Shown piece after piece: positions 54,495 through 63,036 of a stretch of 64,000 bases of DNA (position 1 is its first letter; every line of letters begins with the position of its first letter). Below the pieces are notes generated by a model. It saw only the letters and a list, made by a program, of their open reading frames with translations, was not told where the DNA came from and did no database searches. The DNA is taken from contig CAVQWR010000001.1 in assembly GCA_963717695.1 (NCBI GenBank), positions 620,001 to 684,000 on the forward strand, read 5' to 3'. A program made the position numbers and the translations under genes. The DNA comes from CAIWHR01 sp963717695. GTDB taxonomy: Bacteria > Pseudomonadota > Gammaproteobacteria > Burkholderiales > Casimicrobiaceae.

Positions 54495-54861
54495 CGTGGC
54501 ACCTGCATGTACGGCCTCATTGGGACGGGGGCGTCGCCGCGGCCTCCGAACCGTTGCGGGGTGCTCGATATCGCAAGGAGTCGGCCGCCGCCCGCGCTCG
54601 CAGACGCGAGCTGCGCTCCTTGGCTTCGCCCTGCTCGCGCGTGCGTCCCGCTCATGTTCGGCCTCCTTGAGCGGAATGCGCCATGCAAAGTGTCCCGCGT
54701 CGGCCGTGCACAATCGCGCGCGGACGCGCTCGGTGCGCCCTCCTTGCAACGGTTCGACGCGCGACGGTTCGTGCGTCGGGCGCCACCCGAGCTCGCGGAC
54801 GCGCCCTTCGGGCCTCGCTTCGCCCCGCTCGCGCGGGCGTCCTGGTCTTCGCCCCGCGCGC
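54495..54861. other. Gene-free spacer between trpS and scpA carrying a dispersed repeat
   Basis: A 367-nt GC-rich stretch without a supported gene. It includes copy B of the 61-nt repeat (54580-54640) and, near its other end, GCTCGCGGACGCG with GACGCGCCCTTCGGGCC (54791-54815), the latter matching 42755-42774 in the livH-livMG spacer. Several open frames run through it but none has a ribosome site or a family-like product. Its position splits an otherwise tight trpS-scpA-scpB-rluB group. Confidence 0.6.
54580..54640. repeat. Dispersed 61-nt repeat, copy B (hairpin-forming)
   Basis: It matches copy A at 42581-42641 in 54 of 61 positions, same orientation. The hairpin arms GCTCGC/GCGAGC (54596-54611) are unchanged, with loop AGAC instead of GGAC. 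The following CTGCGCTCCTTGGCTTCGCC corresponds to the same region of copy A with two changes. Confidence 0.7.
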
Positions 54862-56064
54862 TCATGTGTAATCCAGTCCCATCGCGCCGCGGACATCCTT
54901 CATCGTTTCCTCGGCGAGCTTGCGTGCCCGCTCGCAGCCGTCGGCGACGATGTTGCGCACGAGCTGCGGATCGTCGAGATAGCGCTGTGCGCGCTCGCGG
55001 ATCGGCTCCTGCTCGCGGATGATCGCGTCGATCACGGGCTGCTTGCATTCGAGGCAGCCGATGCCCGCGGTCGTGCACCCCTTGACGACCCAGTCGCGCA
55101 CCGTCTTGTCGGAATAGATCTCGTGCAGCGGCCACACCGGGCAGCGGTTGGGGTCGCCCTTGTCCGTGCGGCGCACCCGCGCCGGGTCGGTCTGCATTGT
55201 ACGGATCTTCTTCGTGATCTCGGCTGGGTCCTCCCGCATCAGGATCGCATTGCCGTAGGACTTCGACATCTTCTGGCCGTCGAGCCCCGGCACGCGCGGC
55301 GTCGCGGTCAGCAGCGGCTCCGGCTCGGGAAGGATGACGCGGCGAGAGCCTTCGAGGTAGCCGAACAGCCGCTCGCGGTCGCCGAGGGACAGATTCTGCG
55401 TCTCGTTCAGCATCTCGCGCGCCGCGTGCAGCGACTCCTCGTCGCCACGCTCCTGGAACGCCGTGCGGAGCTCGTTGTAGGTGCGTGCCTTCTTGCTGCC
55501 GAGCTTCTTGATCGCGGCCTTGGCCTTTTCCTCGAAGCCGGGCTCGCGGCCGTAGATGTGGTTGAACCGGCGCGCGATCTCGCGCACGAGCTCGACGTGC
55601 GAGACCTGGTCCTCGCCGACCGGCACCATGTTGGCGCGGTAGATCAGGATGTCGGCACCCTGCATCACGGGATAGCCGAGGAAGCCGAAATTCGAAAGAT
55701 CGCGGTCGCCGAGCTTCTGCTGCTGGTCCTTGTAGGTCGGCACGCGCTCCAGCCAGCCGACCGGCGTGATCATGCCGAGCAGCAGCGCGAGCTCGGCGTG
55801 CTCCGGCACGCGCGACTGGATGAAGAGTGTCGCCCGCGTCGGATTGATGCCGGCGGCGAGCCAGTCGACGAACATCTCCCAGACGCTGTCCGCGATCGAT
55901 TCGGACGTGTCGAAATGTGTGGTCAGCGCATGCCAGTCCGCCGCGAAGAAGAGGCACTCGTGCTCTTCCTGCAGCTTCACCCAGTTCTTGAGCGCGCCAT
56001 GGTAGTGACCGATGTGCATTCGCCCGGTCGGGCGCATTCCGGAAAGGACGCGGTCGGCGAACAT
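54862..56064 (-). CDS. trpS: Tryptophanyl-tRNA synthetase
   Basis: A 400-residue class I synthetase. HIGH motif at 17-20 (GRMHIGHYHG), KMSKS in GLDGQKMSKSYGNAI, and the DQVSHVELVREIARRFNHIY block. It is longer than the short (about 330) E. coli type and matches the ~400-residue betaproteobacterial type. Insert GCLECK in the C-terminal part. The ATG at 56064 is 20 nt after the site-2 protease stop. Confidence 0.96.
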   Translation of the reverse strand: MFADRVLSGMRPTGRMHIGHYHGALKNWVKLQEEHECLFFAADWHALTTHFDTSESIADSVWEMFVDWLAAGINPTRATLFIQSRVPEHAELALLLGMITPVGWLERVPTYKDQQQKLGDRDLSNFGFLGYPVMQGADILIYRANMVPVGEDQVSHVELVREIARRFNHIYGREPGFEEKAKAAIKKLGSKKARTYNELRTAFQERGDEESLHAAREMLNETQNLSLGDRERLFGYLEGSRRVILPEPEPLLTATPRVPGLDGQKMSKSYGNAILMREDPAEITKKIRTMQTDPARVRRTDKGDPNRCPVWPLHEIYSDKTVRDWVVKGCTTAGIGCLECKQPVIDAIIREQEPIRERAQRYLDDPQLVRNIVADGCERARKLAEETMKDVRGAMGLDYT

Positions 56065-56084
56065 CGTGGCTCGAGAGCGGCGGG

Positions 56085-56735
56085 CTAGAAGCCCACCATC
56101 GCGGCGATCAGCCCGACGGCACCCTTGACCACCGGCCGCATGAACGCGCTGACGATGCCCACGTACGGGTCGAGCAGCAGCAGGCCCATGATGATGAAAA
56201 GGCCGTACGGCTCGAGGCGTCCATACGAATACGCGGCACGGTCCGGCAAAAGGCTCGCGACCACGCGTCCGCCGTCGAGAGGGGGTACGGGTATCAGGTT
56301 GAACGCCATCAGCATCAGATTGAACTGCACTCCGCCAAACGCCATTTTTTCGATCGATGCGCTGTCGATGAGATCGCCAGGTGCTGCCACCCGCAACACG
56401 ATCGCCCACGCGATCGCCATCGCCAGGTTCGCCGCCGGGCCGGCCGCCGCGACCCAAAGCATGTCGCGCTTCGGGTTGCGCAGATTCCGGAAATTGACCG
56501 GCACGGGCTTCGCCCAGCCGAACATGATGGGCGAGCCCATCAGCAGCAGGAGCCCGGGCAGCGCGACCGTACCGATCGGGTCGATGTGCTTAAGCGGATT
56601 CAGCGTCACGCGGCCCAGCATCCAGGCCGTCTGGTCACCGAACATCCGGGCGACGTAGCCGTGCGCGGCCTCGTGCAACGTGATCGCAAGGACCACCGGC
56701 ACCGCGTACAGGGCGATGGTCTCGATCAGATTCAT
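56085..56735 (-). CDS. Site-2 protease family membrane metalloprotease
   Basis: A 216-residue M50-family protein with the zinc motif HEAAH (21-25) in the first membrane helices and the third ligand Asp in NLIPVPPLDGGR. About six helices. Cleavage of membrane-bound regulators is the family role; no PDZ domain is present, as in other small versions. It lies between the YrdC/Sua5-type gene and trpS, a conserved neighbourhood. Confidence 0.93.
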   Translation of the reverse strand: MNLIETIALYAVPVVLAITLHEAAHGYVARMFGDQTAWMLGRVTLNPLKHIDPIGTVALPGLLLLMGSPIMFGWAKPVPVNFRNLRNPKRDMLWVAAAGPAANLAMAIAWAIVLRVAAPGDLIDSASIEKMAFGGVQFNLMLMAFNLIPVPPLDGGRVVASLLPDRAAYSYGRLEPYGLFIIMGLLLLDPYVGIVSAFMRPVVKGAVGLIAAMVGF

Positions 56736-56794
56736 TTTGCCCGCATTTTACCCGAGTTGGGCCCTTCCCGCCCGAAACGGTGCGCCCTGCCGCC

Positions 56795-57436
56795 TCAGGC
56801 CTCCGCGCCGAGGTCGACGCCGAGGCGCGCCGGGTCGCCCGCACCGAGGCGCAGGATCCGCCCCGGTTCCGCCCCCAGGTCCACCACGGTCGTCGGCTGC
56901 CCCGGACACGCCCCTGCGTCGATCACGAGGTCGACGTCGCGCTCCAGCGCGGAACGGATCGACGGGGCGTCGTGCAGCGGATCGGACGCTCCCGGCAGGA
57001 TCAGCGTGGACGACAGCAGCGGCTCCTCCAATTCCGTCAGCAGGGCTCGCACCACGGGATGCTCGGAGACTCTCAGGCCGACCGTGCTGCGGCGCGGATG
57101 TTGCAGCCGGCGCGGAACTTCCCGGGTGGCCGGCAACACGAAGGTGAAGCCCCCGGGTGTGCCCCGCCGCACGATCCGGAACTGCCAGTTGTCGAGCCGC
57201 GCGAAACGGCCGACCTCCGAAAGGTCATTCAGCATCAGCGTCAGCAGGTGGTCGTCGCCGACCCCCCGAATGCGGCGGATTCGGCGCGCGGCCTCCGCCT
57301 CCCCGATCTTGCAGCCGAGCGCGTACCCCGAGTCGGTGGGATAGGCGATCACGCCCCCTTCGCGAAGGATGGCCGCGGCCTGCCGAATCAGGCGCGGCTG
57401 GGGGTTGACGGGATGGACCTGGAAAAGTTGGGCCAT
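56795..57436 (-). CDS. YrdC/Sua5/YciO-family protein
   Basis: A 213-residue protein with the YrdC nucleotide-binding fold: GGVIAYPTDSGYALGCKIGE, RIRRIRGVGDDHLLTLMLND, RRGTPGGFTFVLPATREVPR and STVGLRVSEHPVVRALL. TsaC/Sua5 make threonylcarbamoyl-AMP for t6A in tRNA. The YciO branch, which this more resembles (DSGYALG rather than the ETVYGL-type motif), has an unproven role. The ATG at 57436 suits the family start. Divergent from the CysB-type gene. Confidence 0.9.
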   Translation of the reverse strand: MAQLFQVHPVNPQPRLIRQAAAILREGGVIAYPTDSGYALGCKIGEAEAARRIRRIRGVGDDHLLTLMLNDLSEVGRFARLDNWQFRIVRRGTPGGFTFVLPATREVPRRLQHPRRSTVGLRVSEHPVVRALLTELEEPLLSSTLILPGASDPLHDAPSIRSALERDVDLVIDAGACPGQPTTVVDLGAEPGRILRLGAGDPARLGVDLGAEA

Positions 57437-57480
57437 GTTCGGCGAAATCCGCCCGAAAGTAATTCGCAACTTTCCGGCTA

Positions 57481-57538
57481 TATAATTGCCGAATATTGTA
57501 ACTGAGGGTTATAAATGGCGGCGATTGCCGCCGGCGAG
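57481..57538 (+). promoter_or_regulatory. -10 element and leader hairpin of the CysB-type regulator
   Basis: TATAAT (57481-57486) is a perfect -10 hexamer without a good -35, predicting a start near 57493. Downstream, GGCGGC-GATT-GCCGCC (57517-57532) forms a 6-bp hairpin directly in front of the GAGGA ribosome site of a TTG codon at 57545, and behind an ATG at 57515. Confidence 0.5.
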
Positions 57539-57544
57539 GATATT

Positions 57545-58522
57545 TTGAATCTGCAACAGCTCCGCTATCTTTGCGCCATTGTCGACCACGGGCTCAACGT
57601 TTCGGATGCCGCGCTTGCGCTGCACACGTCGCAGCCCGGCATCAGCAAGCAGGTGCGCCAGCTCGAGGACGAGCTTGGCGTGCGCGTCTTCGTGCGCCAG
57701 GGCAAGCGGCTCGCTTCGCTCACGCCGGCCGGTGACGCCATCGTCGCGTCGGCACGACGCACGTTAAAGGAAATCGGCAATCTCAAGCGGGTCGGCGCCG
57801 AATACCGCAGCGAGGACGAGGGCACGCTCGCGATCGCGACGACGCACACGCAGGCGCGTTACGTGCTGCCGCCGGTACTGCGCGATTTTGCGGCACGTTA
57901 CCCGAAGGTCAAGCTCGAACTGCATCAGGGCAACCCGGTCCAGGTGGCCGAGCATACCGCCAACGGCGACGCCGATGTCGGCATCGCCACCGAAGCGCTC
58001 GCCGGCTTCCCCGAGCTCGTCACGCTGCCCTGCTATCAATGGAACCGGTGCGTGCTCATGCCAAACGGCCATCCGCTCGGCAAGGTCCGGCCGCTGACGC
58101 TGGCGGCACTCGCCCGCTACCCGATCGTCACCTATGATTTCTCCTTCACCGGCCGCTCGCAGATCAACGCCGCGTTCGAGGCCGAGGGGCTCGTCCCCAA
58201 CGTCGTGCTGACCGCGCTCGATTCGGACGTCATCAAGACCTACGTGGAGATGGGCATGGGTGTGGGCATCATCGCGCGCATGGCATGGGATCCGGCGCGC
58301 GACACCGGCTTCGAGATGCTCGATGCCGCGCATCTTTTCGCGCCGTCGACGACGCGAATCGCGCTGCGCCGCGGCGTCTTCCTGCGCGGATTCGTCTACG
58401 ACTTCATCCATCGTTTCGCACCGGCGCTCGACCGTGCCACCGTTGATGCCGCGCTCGGCGGAGCGGCCAGCACGGTGCCGCTCGCACCCGCCCCGAAATC
58501 CGGCGACGGTCCGACCCGGTGA
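57545..58522 (+). CDS. CysB-type LysR regulator
   Basis: A LysR regulator of the CysB/Cbl group (325 residues, as in E. coli CysB at 324). The helix-turn-helix is NVSDAALALHTSQPGISKQV, followed by the effector domain with TTHTQARYVLPPVLRDF, the CysB-specific THTQARY block. CysB activates sulfur-assimilation genes with N-acetylserine. I start it at the TTG (NLQQLRYL), where CysB proteins begin and GAGGA lies 5 nt upstream; an ATG at 57515, also with a ribosome site, would add ten residues. No cys genes are in the window. Its stop overlaps the next gene as GTGA. Confidence 0.88.
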   Translation: MNLQQLRYLCAIVDHGLNVSDAALALHTSQPGISKQVRQLEDELGVRVFVRQGKRLASLTPAGDAIVASARRTLKEIGNLKRVGAEYRSEDEGTLAIATTHTQARYVLPPVLRDFAARYPKVKLELHQGNPVQVAEHTANGDADVGIATEALAGFPELVTLPCYQWNRCVLMPNGHPLGKVRPLTLAALARYPIVTYDFSFTGRSQINAAFEAEGLVPNVVLTALDSDVIKTYVEMGMGVGIIARMAWDPARDTGFEMLDAAHLFAPSTTRIALRRGVFLRGFVYDFIHRFAPALDRATVDAALGGAASTVPLAPAPKSGDGPTR

Positions 58523-59730
58523 CGGCGCCGCGCCGCTCGTGGGCGCTCGCGGCGCTGCTCGCCTCGCTGTCGATGCTGGGACCGTTCTCGGTCGACACCT
58601 ACCTGCCCGCCTTCCCTGCGATTGCGCAGGAATTCGACGTCTCCGCCATCGCGATCCAGCAGACCCTCTCGGCGTACCTTTTCGCGTTCGCCGGAATGAT
58701 GCTCTGGCACGGCGCGCTTTCCGACGCGCTTGGCCGACGGCCGGTCGTCCTCGCCGGTCTCGTCATCTACGCGATTGCGACGCTTGGCTGCGCGATCGCC
58801 GGGAACATCGCTTCGCTGTGGCTCTTTCGCGCACTGCAGGGCATCTCCGCCGGCACTGGGCTCGTGATCGGCCGCGCGATCATCCGCGACCGCTTTCAGG
58901 GCGCGGAGGCGCAGCGCCTCATGTCGCAGATGACGCTGGTGTTCGGACTCGCCCCGGCGATTGCGCCGGTGCTGGGAGGCGTGCTGCTGAACCTGCTCGG
59001 CTGGCGTTCCATCTTCTGGGTACTCTTCGTCGTCGTCCTGCTGCTGATCGTATGGACCGCGCGGCGCCTGCCGGAAACGCTTCCGCGCGAGCTGCGACTG
59101 CCGATGCGTCCGCGCGCGCTGTGGCACAGCTATCGGACCGTGCTGCTGCGCATGGATTTTCTGCTGCTCGCGTTCATTCCGGCGCTCAATTTCGCGGCCT
59201 TCTTCATCTACATCGCCAGCGCGCCGGTATTCCTGCTAGATCTGCTGCACCTCACCACGCTCGGGTTCGCGTGGCTCTTCATCCCGATGATCACAGGGAT
59301 CATGATTGGCGCGTGGCTTTCGGGGCGCCTCGCGGGGCTGCGCTCTCCGCAGCGGACGATCCGCCTCGGCTACGCGCTGATGTTCGGCGGCGTTGTGATC
59401 AACCTCGCCGTTTGCTGGCTCGCTCCTGCCGGCGTGCCGTGGAACGTCGCGCCGATCTTCGTATTCACCATGGGAACCAGCGTGGTGATGCCGACGGTGA
59501 CTTTGCTGCTGCTCGACCTTTTTCCCACGATGCGCGGAATGGCATCTTCGCTACAGGGCTTCGTCGCATTCATGCTTTCCGCCGTGAATGCCGGCACAAT
59601 CTCTCCGGCGCTCGCGCACTCGCTGAAATCGCTGGCGCTCGGCATGCTGGGTTTCACCGCGGCGAGCTTTGCGCTCTGGCTGATCTATCAGCGCCGCACG
59701 CACTATCAACTCAAGGACTGGACACCGTGA
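58519..59730 (+). CDS. Bcr/CflA family drug-resistance MFS transporter
   Basis: A 403-residue, 12-helix major facilitator exporter. The first part has the Bcr/CflA signature MLGPFSVDTYLPAFPAIAQEF, motif A as GALSDALGRRPVVLAG, and RALQGISAGTGLVIGRAIIRDRF. The start is a GTG overlapping the regulator stop (GTGA), which couples translation of the two. Substrates of this family include bicyclomycin and sulfonamides, and some export cysteine, which would fit a CysB-type neighbour (inference). Confidence 0.92.
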   Translation: MTAPRRSWALAALLASLSMLGPFSVDTYLPAFPAIAQEFDVSAIAIQQTLSAYLFAFAGMMLWHGALSDALGRRPVVLAGLVIYAIATLGCAIAGNIASLWLFRALQGISAGTGLVIGRAIIRDRFQGAEAQRLMSQMTLVFGLAPAIAPVLGGVLLNLLGWRSIFWVLFVVVLLLIVWTARRLPETLPRELRLPMRPRALWHSYRTVLLRMDFLLLAFIPALNFAAFFIYIASAPVFLLDLLHLTTLGFAWLFIPMITGIMIGAWLSGRLAGLRSPQRTIRLGYALMFGGVVINLAVCWLAPAGVPWNVAPIFVFTMGTSVVMPTVTLLLLDLFPTMRGMASSLQGFVAFMLSAVNAGTISPALAHSLKSLALGMLGFTAASFALWLIYQRRTHYQLKDWTP

Positions 59731-60254
59731 TGCAATTTCGCAATATCGCAGTGGTCGCGTTGATTCTCGCTGCTGCCACCGCCGGGGCATCCGCTCAACC
59801 CGCGGCCGCGTCGAAATCGGTGCCGCCCAAGACTGCGGCATTATCGGGCAGCCAAGGCGCGGCAATCGAGCGCGCGCAATCGCTGCCGCTGACTCCCCTC
59901 GTCATAGGAACCGTGAAGTTGCAGGCGGAAGTCGCCAACACACCGGGCCAGCGCGAAATCGGCCTGATGCATCGATTCAGCCTCGCGCCCGATCACGGCA
60001 TGATCTTCGTGTTTCCCACGCCGCAGCCGCTCGGCTTCTGGATGCGCAACACCTATATCCCGCTGTCGATCGCCTACCTCGATCCGAGCGGTGTGATCCT
60101 CAACATCGAGGATATGGCCCCGCAGGACGACACGACGCACTGGTCGCGCGGCGCCGCGCAGTACGCGCTCGAAATGCGCAAGGGGTGGTTCAGCGAGCGC
60201 GGCGTGCGCGCCGGCGACAGGGTGCAAGGATTGCCGAGGCCCGGCGGGCAGTAG
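59730..60254 (+). CDS. Exported DUF192 protein
   Basis: A 174-residue protein with a signal peptide (MQFRNIAVVALILAAATAGASA) and a DUF192 domain: EVANTPGQREIGLMHRFSL, GMIFVFPTPQPLGFWMRNTY and the end MRKGWFSERGVRAGDRVQ. Function unknown; small extracytoplasmic beta-barrel fold. The ATG overlaps the MFS stop by one base (TGATG), making it the third coupled gene in the group. Confidence 0.9.
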   Translation: MQFRNIAVVALILAAATAGASAQPAAASKSVPPKTAALSGSQGAAIERAQSLPLTPLVIGTVKLQAEVANTPGQREIGLMHRFSLAPDHGMIFVFPTPQPLGFWMRNTYIPLSIAYLDPSGVILNIEDMAPQDDTTHWSRGAAQYALEMRKGWFSERGVRAGDRVQGLPRPGGQ

Positions 60255-60327
60255 CGTTGTTCCGGCATGGCCCCCTCTAACTCGTACGGCAACCGAAGCA
60301 GGATTTGGACCCTGCCGACGAGCGGGC

Positions 60328-60381
60328 TTGACGGTTGCAAAGCCATATCTTACGTTTGCCTTACTGAGTGGAGTTGCAACC
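60328..60381 (+). promoter_or_regulatory. Inverted repeat upstream of the LuxR-type gene
   Basis: GGTTGCAA (60333-60340) and its exact complement TTGCAACC (60374-60381) have centres 41 bp apart, close to four helical turns. A TTGACG hexamer (60329-60334) overlaps the left arm, but the -10 downstream is weak. The pair could bind a regulator on one DNA face or form an RNA stem in the leader of the LuxR-type gene. Confidence 0.35.
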
Positions 60382-60465
60382 TTCGCCACCAGTTCGCGGC
60401 CGCAGAGCCGCACCGCGTTGGGCTAGACGAAAAAGCGCGCACACGGCTTTCCAAGGGGGATCGTT

Positions 60466-61264
60466 GTGTTGCATCAACTCCGACTCGGTCCCGTCTCGGT
60501 AGATCGCTCGCGGTATCTGCCACCTTCATTGTTGCCGCTCGTCGAGGCGACGCGGCGCGGGGACGACGTTGAGCCCGCATTGCAGGCAATCGTCCGAGGG
60601 TTCGGGTTCGACGGCTTCATGTACGCCACCGCAAAATTCCACCTGCGGCCAGGCAACGACGAGAGAATGTGGGTTGTCACTACGCTGCCGGTTGCATGGG
60701 TGGTCCGGTACGATCAGCGCGCCTACGTCGAGTGTGATCCGAGAGTTCTGGCCGTTTTCGACAATTCGATGCCTCTCGTCTGGGACCAAGCCAGCGAGCA
60801 AGGGCGCAGCGTGAGAACTGATGAATTCCTCGCCGACGCCGCGGCCCACGGCGTTGGAAGCGGTGTGTCGTTCGCGGTCTACACGCCGCTGCCTTCTCGC
60901 AATCTCGTTTCACTGAGTTCCGCCGCGCCGATCATATGCAAGGAGCGCCGCGACGAGATCGTTCGGTCCTTGGGGGACATCATTCTTTTTGGACAGTATT
61001 TTCACGAGCTCTTCGTCGAGAAATGTAGTGGAGAAAGGGCTTGCACCCGCTTCAGTTGGGGTACCGCTCAGTCCGCGTGAACGCCAATGCCTTGACCTGG
61101 CGGCCGAAGGACACACAAGTATCGAAATAGGCAACAGGCTTGGAATTTCGGATCGCACGGTCAACTTTCATTTCTCCAACTTGATAAGCAAATTGGGCGT
61201 ACACAATCGTCACGAAGCGATCGCAAAGGGTGCGCGTTTAGGCCTCCTTCAGCCCGGCATTTAG
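60466..61264 (+). pseudogene. LuxR-type quorum-sensing regulator, one +1 frameshift
   Basis: The N-terminal half (GTG start at 60466, AAGGGGG upstream) is an acyl-homoserine-lactone binding domain with the conserved W and Y of AWVVRYDQRAY, D-P in ECDPR and W in PLVWD. The LuxR DNA-binding half (LSPRERQCLDLAAEGHTSIE, RLGISDRTVNFHFSNLISKL) lies one base forward. The shift occurs at about 61018-61030, in the linker after FHELFVEK. With one base removed it would be a 265-codon regulator with every key residue. No luxI gene is in the window, so it would be a LuxR solo. Decay or sequence error cannot be told apart here. Confidence 0.85.
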
Positions 61265-61361
61265 AGTGTTTAGTGCCGCGCACTGGACGTAGCTGCGGTT
61301 GACGGATCGGTGGTCGCGCATTGCGGCGGCTTGCTCAATCGGCGGAGCTGGGCGGGTAGCG

Positions 61362-62033
61362 TCACGTGTGGATCCGCAGCCACCGCGCGAGCTCCGGCAC
61401 CGAGTGCACGGTCGCAAGGGGTGCGAATCCCGCGAATTCGTCCGCGGCATGCGCGCCATACGAAACCGCCACGGCCTGCACGCCCGCGCGTGCCGCGAGT
61501 TCGAGGTCGTGCGTCGTATCGCCGACCATCAGCGTCTCGTCGGGTGTGACGCCGAGCCGCCGCATGAGATGAAGCAGCATGTCCGGTTTTGGCTTCGGCG
61601 CGTCCTCGTCCGAACAGCGCGTCGCGGCGAAAAGATGACCGACGCCATGCTGCGCGAGCGCGCGATCAAGACCCTTCCGGGTCTTTCCGGTTGCCACTGC
61701 GAGCAAGAAACCCGCGCCGGCGAGGTCTGCAAGCAGTGCGGCGGCGCCGTCGAATAGCGGAATGTCTCCCTCGGCGCCGAGATAGTGGTGGCGATAGCGA
61801 TCGGCCAGCTCCGCGTGGCGCTCGGCCGGCAATGCGGGCGCCACGTGCGCGAGCGCATCGGCCAGGCCGAGCCCGATCACGTACGTCGCGCGCTCGTCGC
61901 CCGGCATCGGCTCGCCGACGTCGCGACACGCCGCCTGCAGCGCACGCGCGATGATCGACGTCGAGTCTACGAGTGTTCCGTCCCAGTCGAACACGATGAG
62001 GCGAAAACGGCGAGACACCGTGTCATGCGGCAT
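61362..62033 (-). CDS. HAD-superfamily phosphatase (phosphoglycolate phosphatase-like)
   Basis: A 223-residue haloacid dehalogenase-type hydrolase: motif I FDWDGTLVDS with D16/D18, motif II AVATGKTRKG, and motif III/IV KPKPDMLLHLMRRLG and VGDTTHDLELAARAG. This subgroup is regularly next to rluC. The ATG at 62033 lies inside the end of rluC (11-nt overlap). Natural substrate unknown. Confidence 0.9.
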   Translation of the reverse strand: MPHDTVSRRFRLIVFDWDGTLVDSTSIIARALQAACRDVGEPMPGDERATYVIGLGLADALAHVAPALPAERHAELADRYRHHYLGAEGDIPLFDGAAALLADLAGAGFLLAVATGKTRKGLDRALAQHGVGHLFAATRCSDEDAPKPKPDMLLHLMRRLGVTPDETLMVGDTTHDLELAARAGVQAVAVSYGAHAADEFAGFAPLATVHSVPELARWLRIHT

Positions 62034-63006
62034 CGGCGGCCGCTCCTGCCGCACCCAGCGTCGCGACGAATCCCGCGAGATCCGCCGGGAGCGGCGAGGT
62101 GATGACGATCTCGCGGCCGTCGTCAGGATGCGCAAAGACAATCCGGTGCGCATGCAGGAACATCCGCTTCAGCCCCTGCTTTGCGAGCACCTTGTTCCAG
62201 GCGAAGTCGCCGTACTTGTCGTCGCCCGCGAGCGGAAAGCCGATGTGCGTGAGATGCACGCGGATCTGGTGCGTGCGGCCCGTCATCAGCTCCGCTTCGA
62301 GGAGAGCGACCGGCGGACCATGCCGCGGCCAGGTCTCGATGCGCCGAAATACCGTCTGCGCGACGCGCCCTTCGCGATCCACACGCACGCGCCGCTCGCC
62401 CTCGCCGGTCACGAAGCGCTCGAGCGAAAGCTCGACCCGCCGCATCTCGTCGCGCCACTTGCCGCGCACCAGAACGAAATAGCGCTTGTCGACTTCGCCG
62501 TCGCGCAGCTGCGCATGCAGCGACGTCAAGGCTGACCGTTTCTTCGCGACGAGCAGCACGCCTGAGGTGTCGCGGTCAAGCCGGTGCACGAGCTCCAGGA
62601 ACTTCGCATTGGGTCGCGCGTGGCGCAGACGCTCGATCGCGCCGAACTGGATGCCGCTGCCACCGTGGACGGCAAGGCCCGACGGCTTGTCAAAGGCGAT
62701 CAGAGCGTCGTCCTCGTAGAGAATCGGCGGCGTCGCGACGGAGGCCGTCGATGGCACGCGGGCCGGGCCCTGGGCCGGCGCGGCGGCGCGCACGGGCGGC
62801 ACGCGCATTCGGTCGCCGGCCTTGAGGCGAGCCTCCGGCCCGACACGGCCTCCGTTCAGCCGCACCTCGCCGCTCCTCAGGATCCGGTAGACGTGGCTTT
62901 TCGGGACCCCTTTCAGGATCTTCAGCAGGTAATTGTCGATCCGCTGGCCCTCAACCTCGTCCCCGAGGTCGAGCCAATTCACGGCGTCCTTGCGCAAATC
63001 CTTCAT
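62023..63006 (-). CDS. rluC: 23S rRNA pseudouridine synthase RluC
   Basis: A 327-residue RluA-family enzyme with an N-terminal S4 domain (EGQRIDNYLLKILKGVPKS) and the catalytic block HRLDRDTSG (141-149) with D144. E. coli RluC modifies three uridines in 23S rRNA. The ATG at 63006 gives the family start MKDLRKDAVNWLDL; the frame is open to another ATG at 63036. It diverges from rne, whose -10 lies over the rluC start. Confidence 0.93.
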   Translation of the reverse strand: MKDLRKDAVNWLDLGDEVEGQRIDNYLLKILKGVPKSHVYRILRSGEVRLNGGRVGPEARLKAGDRMRVPPVRAAAPAQGPARVPSTASVATPPILYEDDALIAFDKPSGLAVHGGSGIQFGAIERLRHARPNAKFLELVHRLDRDTSGVLLVAKKRSALTSLHAQLRDGEVDKRYFVLVRGKWRDEMRRVELSLERFVTGEGERRVRVDREGRVAQTVFRRIETWPRHGPPVALLEAELMTGRTHQIRVHLTHIGFPLAGDDKYGDFAWNKVLAKQGLKRMFLHAHRIVFAHPDDGREIVITSPLPADLAGFVATLGAAGAAADAA

Positions 63007-63017
63007 TTCCTTATAAT
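62990..63017 (+). promoter_or_regulatory. Candidate rne promoter overlapping the rluC start
   Basis: TTGCGC (62990-62995), a 16-nt spacer and a perfect TATAAT (63012-63017) on the plus strand predict a start near 63024. The next plus-strand gene is rne at 63603, so the leader would be about 580 nt. The same bases contain the rluC initiation region, so the two divergent genes share control DNA. Confidence 0.55.
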
Positions 63018-63036
63018 TATGACCTGCAACACGCAT

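Noticed and set aside
54683..54871. Short open frames in the trpS-scpA spacer
   Set aside because: Same reason: repeat-derived GC-rich sequence open in several frames.
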